DNA of 64,000 nucleotides from Spirochaetia bacterium. GTDB lineage: Bacteria; Spirochaetota; Leptospiria; Turneriellales; JAOUOS01. The stretch covers positions 44,696 to 108,695 of the forward strand of contig JAOUOS010000009.1 of NCBI GenBank assembly GCA_029880285.1. The letters run 5' to 3'. Every line of letters begins with the position of its first letter. Positions within the stretch are counted from its first letter, which is position 1. Under the pieces are notes generated by a model. The model was not told the DNA's origin, made no database searches, and saw only the letters and a program-made list of their open reading frames with translations. The position numbers and the translations under genes were made by a program. Shown piece by piece: positions 57,752 through 64,000 of the stretch.

Positions 57752-58537
57752 CTATTTTTTTTGCATTATATATACTAAAAGCTGCGCTTTATTAATATTT
57801 TTTTTGTATACATAATCTGCCGCGTTTTTTAATAAATAAAACCCATTTTTATACGCTGAATCAATAATTTCATCACGATGGTATATTTTTTGTCTGTGTA
57901 TTTCAAAAACAGGATCAGACATTTTTAATGCGGAATAATTAACTTCTTTTATATTTTTAGCAGTTTTTTCTTTTTTTTTCTGAAATTCCAAAGTTGAAAC
58001 AATCTCATTAGAAGAGAAATCATAAAAATTTTTCCAGTTAAAAACAATATCTTTATGTTTTTCTTTGAAGGTTTTATTATGATAATTATTTATTACGTTA
58101 TATTCGGTACTTGCATCAAAAATATAGTATCCTTTTGGCTCTAATACTCTAGAAGTCTCACAAAAATGTTCATCAAGATTTGTTTTCTTCAGCATATAAT
58201 TTATTGAATCGTGTGTTGATATTATGGCCTTAAATGTATTTTTACCAAACGGCAGCTTTTTCATATCGGCCGCAAGTAAATTCTTACCGCCCTTTTGAGA
58301 TAATTTTTTTAGCATTTCTAAAGATATATCTAAAGCGTATAAATTATAATAGATATTTTTCAATATTAAATATAAACTTCCGGTACCACAGGCAATTTCA
58401 AGAATTCTATTTTCTGAAGATACTCCAAATTCTGATAAAATATTATAAATATATTCTGCCCATACCGCATAGGGAACGTTTTTCATTGTAGCGTCGTAAA
58501 CCTCAGAAAATGCTGTATATGGTTTTAATTCATTCAT
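57752..58537 (-). CDS. Class I SAM-dependent methyltransferase
   Basis: The Rossmann-like core is clear: motif I ILEIACGTGSLYLIL (about residues 45-59), acidic end of the second strand in YALDISLEML, LLAADMKKLPFGKNTFKAII and RVLEPKGYYIFD. The C-terminal 80 residues are a beta-rich addition. It has 261 residues. The substrate cannot be deduced; the general type covers small-molecule and quinone methylases. It lies 7 bases after recO and is the last gene of the ybeY-corC-recO run. Confidence 0.88.
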   Translation of the reverse strand: MNELKPYTAFSEVYDATMKNVPYAVWAEYIYNILSEFGVSSENRILEIACGTGSLYLILKNIYYNLYALDISLEMLKKLSQKGGKNLLAADMKKLPFGKNTFKAIISTHDSINYMLKKTNLDEHFCETSRVLEPKGYYIFDASTEYNVINNYHNKTFKEKHKDIVFNWKNFYDFSSNEIVSTLEFQKKKEKTAKNIKEVNYSALKMSDPVFEIHRQKIYHRDEIIDSAYKNGFYLLKNAADYVYKKNINKAQLLVYIMQKK

Positions 58538-58544
58538 AATAAAA

Positions 58545-59222
58545 TCATATACTTTCTGATAAAAAATTACAAATTAAATTTCTATTGGCACGACTTAAAT
58601 TGTTATATTTATCAATAACGTTAATAGACTTGTCATAATAACATGTCGAAACCCATCCATAAGAAAAATAATTCTTATCTAAGACAATATTAGATTTTCC
58701 ACAGGTTTCACATAATGTTCCTTCGGCTAAAAAATAATAATCATTCTCATTTAGAGGTTTTTTACATTTTTGGCATAAGTCTGAAAAATTAAATAGTCCC
58801 ATTTCTTGTAAAAAAAAAAGATAAAATCTATTTATTTTATTGTTCCTTTCATCTAAGTTTAACACAGGCCATTTTTCAAGAAGGCTGTAGAGTTTTTTAT
58901 ACAATGAAGGTAGCTCTAAGTTTGAAAAGAAAAAATCAAATATCTTAAGAAGTTCCGCTATTTGCTTAAGTTCATCATATTTTACTTCTTTATCAAAAGG
59001 CGATTGAACTAAATTGAACTCTCGAGGAATTATTGTTTTTTTTATATTATTATTAGTCGTAAAATTCCATATATTTCCCGCTGATAGTAACATTGAAGAT
59101 CTTTTTTGTGATTTTAAAATACCGGGTATCTTAAAATACTGCAAAAGACCTTTTTCTGAAATTGTTTTTAATAATAAAGAAGTATCATTGACAACTTTTT
59201 TTTGCAAAATAATGGCTGTCAT
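58545..59222 (-). CDS. recO: DNA repair protein RecO
   Basis: This protein loads RecA with RecR and anneals strands. The N-terminal OB-fold begins TAIILQKKVVNDTSLLLKTIS and contains KSQKRSSMLLS. The C-terminal part has a zinc-binding set, CQKC and CETC, about 25 residues apart, as in Deinococcus-type RecO. It has 225 residues, normal. It overlaps nothing and directly follows corC. The order ybeY-corC-recO is common in bacteria and supports the call. Confidence 0.85.
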   Translation of the reverse strand: MTAIILQKKVVNDTSLLLKTISEKGLLQYFKIPGILKSQKRSSMLLSAGNIWNFTTNNNIKKTIIPREFNLVQSPFDKEVKYDELKQIAELLKIFDFFFSNLELPSLYKKLYSLLEKWPVLNLDERNNKINRFYLFFLQEMGLFNFSDLCQKCKKPLNENDYYFLAEGTLCETCGKSNIVLDKNYFSYGWVSTCYYDKSINVIDKYNNLSRANRNLICNFLSESI

Positions 59223-59224
59223 TA

Positions 59225-60055
59225 TTATATATCCGCTGGAGGTATTTTTATCAATACTTTTTTTATCTTTTTTTCTGTAAATTTATCTATTGTAATTTCA
59301 ATATTACCATAAGTAACCTTAGCTTTTTTTCTTATCTCTCCCTTTAGTTCATGCAACAAAAACCCTGCTAGTGTATTAAACTTCTCTTCAGGAAAGTTTG
59401 TAGCAAGTTCATTGTTAATTTCACTTAAAGGAGTAAGAGCGTCTACGCTGTAAACCCTGTGTTTAATTTCTTTAATGGGATTTTTCCCGCTGTCATACTC
59501 GTCTTTAATGTCTCCTACAATTTCTTCAAGTATGTCTTCTAGTGTAATTAATCCCGTAAATTCACCATACTCATTTACTGTCATAGCCAAATGATGTCTT
59601 TTTAACCTCATCTCTCTAAGTAATGATAATAAACTTTGGGTTTCGGGTACAACAGGCAAGGGCCGTAAATAATCTGAAAGTTTAATTTTTTTCTTTTTCT
59701 CGGCTTTAAGCAGATCTTTGGCATATATTATACCTATATATTCTTTTCTCGCGTTTTTTTCATCATATACCGGAATTCTAGAGTGTCCGCTTTTAATGAT
59801 TACAGATATCGCGTGTTCTTTAGTTGAATTTAAAGGCAGGGCAGTTACACCGGGAAGAGATATTTTACCTTTCTCCGCTGAATTACCCACAAGCCTTAAA
59901 ACTCCTAAAATCATTTGAAGCTGTTCGTTGCTTACTGGAATTTCTTGATCTTCAAAAAATTCAGTTAACTCTTCACGAATATTGGCGCTTTTACCAAAAA
60001 GATGTGATAAAAATTGGCTAAATTTTGAACCTTTTTCTTTTGTTTCAATTTCCAT
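59225..60055 (-). CDS. CorC/HlyC-type CBS-domain protein
   Basis: A soluble CorC-like protein with a CBS pair: SGHSRIPVYDEKNARKEYIGIIYAKDLL, and MTVNEYGEFTGLITLEDILEEIVGDIKDE (about residues 120-200). A C-terminal transporter-associated domain follows (about 205-276). There are no membrane helices. E. coli CorC relatives support cobalt/magnesium efflux, and the family is also called TlyC. The ATG at 60055 shares one base with the ybeY stop (TAATG). Confidence 0.9.
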   Translation of the reverse strand: MEIETKEKGSKFSQFLSHLFGKSANIREELTEFFEDQEIPVSNEQLQMILGVLRLVGNSAEKGKISLPGVTALPLNSTKEHAISVIIKSGHSRIPVYDEKNARKEYIGIIYAKDLLKAEKKKKIKLSDYLRPLPVVPETQSLLSLLREMRLKRHHLAMTVNEYGEFTGLITLEDILEEIVGDIKDEYDSGKNPIKEIKHRVYSVDALTPLSEINNELATNFPEEKFNTLAGFLLHELKGEIRKKAKVTYGNIEITIDKFTEKKIKKVLIKIPPADI

Positions 60056-60557
60056 TAATTTATAAGAGAATTTATTTTTTCTTTTGATAATTTTTTTAAT
60101 AAAAATAATTCTTTTTCTTTCATTATCTCCTTTTCAGTCTCTGATTTTTCATGATCAAATCCATATGAATGTAAAATTCCATGTATTAGCAACACTGTCA
60201 ATTCATCTCTTATAGAGATTACATTTTTTACTGCCTGCTTTTGGGCTGTATCTAGAGAAATATAGATTTCTGCGTCAGGCATTTCTTTAAAATTTGACTC
60301 TTTTTTTAACAAATCTTCATCATATGAAAAGGTAAGTACATCTGTTGGTTTATTTATATTTCTATACGAAAGGTTTAACTCAGTTATATTTTTATCGTTT
60401 GTTATTATAATAAAGATTTTCTTATTTTTTATGTCAATTTTTTTTTTTCTTTGGTTAAGATTTTTTTTAGCGTTTTAATCTCTTCTTTTTCCCATAATTT
60501 AATTTCTTTTATATTATCCGTAGAAATATTGGTATCAAAAAATAATTTTAGTTTCAT
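60055..60557 (-). CDS. ybeY: Endoribonuclease YbeY, interrupted by a reading-frame break at a poly-A tract
   Basis: YbeY is a zinc endoribonuclease for 16S rRNA 3' processing. The downstream frame (60448 to 60055) carries YRNINKPTDVLTF, a strand-helix core and the metal site HGILHSYGFDHE, but no ATG, GTG or TTG before the core. The matching N-terminus (MKLKLFFDTN) begins at an ATG at 60557 in another frame and stops at 60429, just past an 11-A tract on the minus strand (60438-60448). A -1 slip, or one extra A, joins the frames precisely and gives about 166 residues, the normal size. It may be programmed slippage, a true mutation or a homopolymer error. It starts 11 bases after the STAS gene. 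Confidence 0.85.
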
Positions 60558-60568
60558 GTAAGAACAGT

Positions 60569-60934
60569 TTATTTTATTAATTTCTTAGCTTCTTCCATTG
60601 AATTAACAAATTTAAAGCGAGACTCTAAATCTGTAAGATCAAAAAGATCTTTAACAAAATCTGAGGGCTTTGTAAGAATCAGCTTACCTCCGTTTTGTTC
60701 AATAGTTCTCGCGATTGTAAGAAACATTGCGATACCTGTGCTATTTAAATATTCAAGTTCACTTAGATGAATAATGCAATTATAAATACCTTCTTCAAAT
60801 ACTTTTTTTATTCTTTGATTAATATCAAAAACATTATCAGAATTTATTTTACCAGAGAAAAAAAGTATTATAACTTTTTTACCGTCTATATTTTCTATTT
60901 CAACCTTTAAACGTAACAATGGGTTTACTGACAT
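60569..60934 (-). CDS. STAS-domain anti-sigma factor antagonist
   Basis: A single STAS domain of 121 residues. Strand-helix order is typical: VIILFFSGKINSDN, NCIIHLSELEYLNSTGIAMFL with the serine that family members phosphorylate (about residue 67), and KLILTKPSDFVKDLFDL. Such proteins are controlled by HATPase-type kinases and PP2C phosphatases. A kinase-like protein is at 9197, far away, so no pairing can be claimed. It precedes ybeY with 11 bases between. Confidence 0.87.
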   Translation of the reverse strand: MSVNPLLRLKVEIENIDGKKVIILFFSGKINSDNVFDINQRIKKVFEEGIYNCIIHLSELEYLNSTGIAMFLTIARTIEQNGGKLILTKPSDFVKDLFDLTDLESRFKFVNSMEEAKKLIK

Positions 60935-60992
60935 ATGAACAATATATAAAAATGCTATAAAAATTCAAGAAAAATTTATAGTAATAGCATTT

Positions 60993-62990
60993 TTATTTCA
61001 TTTGAGTAAGTTGATTATATATTAGAAACTGTGAAGCCTGAAACATTGATTCCGCATATAATTTCATTTTATCAGCATTTATCTTATTTGTTTCAATATA
61101 ATTATTGGTATCTTTATGTTTATGTCTATATAAAGACGAATTATTCTTATCACGATAAATATAATAGTATTCATTATCAATAACTCCATATTTATCATCG
61201 CTGGTAAAAAAAATGTATGGTCTTTCTTCGTTTAATAAATCTATGCCAAAAGTATTGTTAATATATGAAATATTTAATAATCCTAAAATAGTGGGGAATA
61301 CATCAATTTGACCGCCTATTTTTTTAATAACTTTTGGCTTAGAAATATGTTTTGAAGAATAAAATATCAAGGGAGTATGATGGTAAGTCAGCGGCATATC
61401 ATAAACTGCCGATATAGGAGCACCGTGATCAGCAATAAAAACAAAAATAGTGTTTTCAAACCACTTTTTATTTGAAGCTTCTTTTATAAATTTCGAGATT
61501 GACCAATCAGCATATTCAACAATTTGTTTTTTTATGTCCTTTGAATTTGGTTTAAAGTATTCGGGTATAATATAAGGTCCGTGATCGCTTGCTGTTAAAA
61601 ATACAGCTAAAAATGGTTTTGATTTTTCATGTAATTTATTTATTTTTTCTATGGAGTACTCAAACATATAATCATCAGGAACGCCTAAAGTACTTTTTTG
61701 TTTTTCAAGGGGATAGTTTTCTAAAGAAACAATTTCTTCAAAATCATTGGCTTTTAAAAAACCGCCTATATTATCAAACTGATTATCATGCGTAGTAAAA
61801 TAAATTGTTGAGTATCCATTTTCTCTTAAAACAGAAGCTATTCCATTATATTTTGGCATTTGCGTTCCTTTCATAGGGTGCCTAAGATAAAGAGTAGGAA
61901 ATGAAAACAAAGTCGAATATACGCCATTAAAAGTATGAATTCCCGCAGTATAAATATTATCAAAAACAAGGCTATTTTCAGCTAATTTATCAAGATTAGG
62001 CGTTAAATTTTCTAAATTTCCGTAACGCCCCATTTTAACTGTACCCATGCTTTCCATTAGAATTATCACTACATTGGCATTTAAAGGCGGGTTGTTTGCA
62101 GTTATTTTTCTCGCGATGGGAGAATTATAGCTTTTATTATCTTGAATCTTAAAATATTTTTTTACGTTTTCAACCGCTGTTTTATTATCGATTAAATTTA
62201 TAACTTGAAATCGTTTATCATTTAATTCTAAGCAGCTTTTAAGAAAAGTATAAACCGGGTTTAAACCAAGCTTATTTACAAACGCGTAATTACTAAAATA
62301 TGCAGTACCAATTCTTATAGGAGATTTACCCGTTATTCGGCCTCTTATACCTAAAGTTAAAAGCAAACTGAAAAATATAAATATTAAAATATTTATTAGT
62401 ATTGTATTTTTATTATTCGATAATTTTGAAACATTTGAAATTAAATACTTATTTGTATTCTTTTTTAAAAACCGATAAAACAAATAAGAAAAAACTCCAA
62501 GAGGAACAAAGGGCCACCAAAATTTAATCTCTTGAAAAATCATTGTTATCATAAAATTGGGATTATCTGTCCACAAAAGTACAGAAACCGTAAGTCTCGA
62601 AAAGTGTTGATTAAAAAAAGGAATATCAACAGAGGCGCCAAAAAACGCAATTATATAAAATATTAAAATATAATAAAGAAAGAATCTATTAATTATATTA
62701 TTTTTTATTTTTAATATAGAAAGTACCCCTAAAAATAAAAAAGGAAAACTTAATATATATCCTGAGATTACGGTATCAAAGCGAAATCCCATAACAAAAG
62801 ATTTTATGATAAGCCATATTTTTTCATCAGCTGGCAGTTCGCTTAATCTGTCTGTTTCAGTAAGAAAAAGTAAAAATCGATAGCAGGTAAAAACTAAAAT
62901 TCCTACAAAATAAGTATTAAAAACATATTTTATATATTCAGGAAAAAACCTATCTTGAAACTTTTCAATATAATTAAATAGTATTCGCAT
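60993..62990 (-). CDS. LtaS/sulfatase-family membrane phosphotransferase
   Basis: About five N-terminal membrane helices (residues 20-210) precede an extracytoplasmic alkaline-phosphatase/sulfatase-like domain. Visible are VVIILMESMGT with the first metal Glu, the nucleophile Thr in AGIHTFNGVYST near residue 350, ASDHGPY and FIADHGAP. It has 665 residues. LtaS polymerises glycerol phosphate in Gram-positives, while Gram-negative relatives modify periplasmic glycans or lipid A. The substrate here is unknown. Confidence 0.88.
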   Translation of the reverse strand: MRILFNYIEKFQDRFFPEYIKYVFNTYFVGILVFTCYRFLLFLTETDRLSELPADEKIWLIIKSFVMGFRFDTVISGYILSFPFLFLGVLSILKIKNNIINRFFLYYILIFYIIAFFGASVDIPFFNQHFSRLTVSVLLWTDNPNFMITMIFQEIKFWWPFVPLGVFSYLFYRFLKKNTNKYLISNVSKLSNNKNTILINILIFIFFSLLLTLGIRGRITGKSPIRIGTAYFSNYAFVNKLGLNPVYTFLKSCLELNDKRFQVINLIDNKTAVENVKKYFKIQDNKSYNSPIARKITANNPPLNANVVIILMESMGTVKMGRYGNLENLTPNLDKLAENSLVFDNIYTAGIHTFNGVYSTLFSFPTLYLRHPMKGTQMPKYNGIASVLRENGYSTIYFTTHDNQFDNIGGFLKANDFEEIVSLENYPLEKQKSTLGVPDDYMFEYSIEKINKLHEKSKPFLAVFLTASDHGPYIIPEYFKPNSKDIKKQIVEYADWSISKFIKEASNKKWFENTIFVFIADHGAPISAVYDMPLTYHHTPLIFYSSKHISKPKVIKKIGGQIDVFPTILGLLNISYINNTFGIDLLNEERPYIFFTSDDKYGVIDNEYYYIYRDKNNSSLYRHKHKDTNNYIETNKINADKMKLYAESMFQASQFLIYNQLTQMK

Positions 62991-63150
62991 TTTAAAATTA
63001 TTTATTATTTGTTAAAGTCTGTTTTCACATATATTAGATGTCAAGAAGAATTATTTTAGGGTATTTTTTTTAGATATTTAATCGTCTAATGTATATACTT
63101 AAAAACAATAGATATTATAGTAAATTTATAAATATATGTAGGTTTTTGTA

Positions 63151-64000
63151 ATGAAGCATTTATACATTATTAAATTAAAACGATTTAAATTAGCAATTGT
63201 ACTTTCCCTTACTTTTGTAAGTTATTGTTCAAAACAATACACTCCGCCAACTAGTATTTATACAAATATATATTCTATCGGCGGCACAGTAACCGGGCTG
63301 TCATCGGGAACATTAATAATAAAAAACAATGAAACGGATATTTTAAATATAACAGCGAATGGAGAATTTTTGTTTGATGAGCTGTTACCTGGTGATGCTC
63401 TTTACAATGTAACCATAGTTTCAAATCCTGAAGGGCAGTATTGCACTATCACCAATGGGTCAGGAATTATAGCCTCTTCAAATATTACGAATATTGAAAT
63501 CATTTGTCAATCAGGATATTATGTGGGAGGTACAGTTAATGGAATTACATCTGGCAATCTTGTACTACAAAACAACGGAGGGGATAATATAGAGATTTCC
63601 TCTGATGGTCCCTTTTCATTCCCTATCATAATGGCTGCTGATACTGCTTATACTGTCTCTATATTTCAAAACCCCACGGGACACTTGTGCTCTATAACCA
63701 ATGCTGCCGGTACAATAGGAGCATCTGATATTACAAATATTACCGTAAACTGTATATCAACATGGACAGTATGGGTTGATGTTACAGGCATTACATCAGG
63801 TTCTTTAACTCTGCAAAATAACGCTGGCGATGATATACCGGTTTCAGCTGACGCAAGTTATTCTTTCGCCACAATGCTAAGTGACGGCGCTACTTATAAC
63901 GTTACCACTACAAATCCTACAGGGCATCTATGCACCGTCACGGGCGGGGTGGGAACTATTGCCCTTTCAGATGTGACCGTTACCGTAAACTGTATATCAA
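63151..64000 (+). CDS. Repeat lipoprotein, partial at the right edge
   Basis: An open frame of 283 codons runs off the right end. A signal peptide ends in FVSYC (lipidation Cys at 26). From about residue 43 three tandem units of roughly 80 residues follow (about 43-119, 125-201, 206-281). Each has a G/V-rich start (IGGTVTGLSSG, VGGTVNGITSG, VDVTGITSG), a LQNN-type loop, NPTGHLC or a variant, and an ending like ITVNCIS. The second and third units are closer to each other than to the first. This repeat type is common in surface lipoproteins of Leptospira relatives. The full length is unknown. Confidence 0.85.
   Translation, partial: MKHLYIIKLKRFKLAIVLSLTFVSYCSKQYTPPTSIYTNIYSIGGTVTGLSSGTLIIKNNETDILNITANGEFLFDELLPGDALYNVTIVSNPEGQYCTITNGSGIIASSNITNIEIICQSGYYVGGTVNGITSGNLVLQNNGGDNIEISSDGPFSFPIIMAADTAYTVSIFQNPTGHLCSITNAAGTIGASDITNITVNCISTWTVWVDVTGITSGSLTLQNNAGDDIPVSADASYSFATMLSDGATYNVTTTNPTGHLCTVTGGVGTIALSDVTVTVNCIS

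Overview
The window is a strongly AT-rich bacterial chromosome segment. It most likely comes from a spirochaete, and the overall gene set looks closest to the Leptospira order. The reasons are two tandem periplasmic flagellins (FlaB type, N-terminus beginning [14 protein letters not shown]), a FlgM-like anti-sigma factor, LPS synthesis (KdsA), Lol lipoprotein sorting, Omp85-like and other outer-membrane proteins, many predicted lipoproteins, a 2-oxoglutarate dehydrogenase E1, and at the right edge a repeat lipoprotein of the GGTV-TG-TSG-L-LQNN type familiar from Leptospira relatives. Genus and species cannot be decided from the sequence. No rRNA, tRNA, CRISPR array, insertion sequence or prophage was seen.

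Layout. 1-4062 (minus): ilvB-ilvN, a beta-propeller-like lipoprotein and a zinc-ribbon membrane protein cut by the left edge. 4262-9187 (plus): rplS with a long acidic tail, rnhB, mgtE, trpC and a membrane protein. 9197-12351 (minus): gmk, miaA, thiG and an ATPase-fold regulator. 12495-20396 (plus): TPR protein, receiver/ATPase regulator, PfkB kinase, DciA-like protein, gyrB, phosphohexomutase and an Lrp-like regulator. 20389-24628 (minus): DUF4015 protein, rsmI, flgM, an iron-ADH-like protein and larB. 24824-27733 (plus): ftsH and an alkaline-phosphatase-superfamily protein. 27750-33043 (minus): TPR protein, flaB1, flaB2 and an LPP20/FlgP-like protein. 33139-41360 (plus): lipoprotein, kdsA, rhomboid protease, outer-membrane protein, M50 protease, unknown, lolC-lolD, ubiA and ubiX. 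41373-50976: a HEAT lipoprotein (minus), a periplasmic protein and sucA (plus), then GGDEF/EAL and FIST signalling proteins and rdgB (minus). 51066-57749 (plus): Cys-rich lipoprotein, Omp85-like protein, alkyl-DHAP-synthase-like flavoenzyme, outer-membrane protein and a beta-CASP nuclease. 57752-62990 (minus): LtaS-like protein, STAS, ybeY, corC, recO and a methyltransferase. 63151 to the edge (plus): repeat lipoprotein.

The region is mainly core metabolism and envelope biology, and I did not find a clearly new multi-gene system. The most notable observations are these: ybeY is split by a reading-frame break exactly at an 11-A tract that a -1 slip would repair; a structured, repeat-rich element lies in the flaB1 leader; a terminator hairpin contains the next gene's start codon; an iron-ADH-like protein seems to lack most metal ligands and sits beside larB; and a receiver protein carries a degenerate kinase module.
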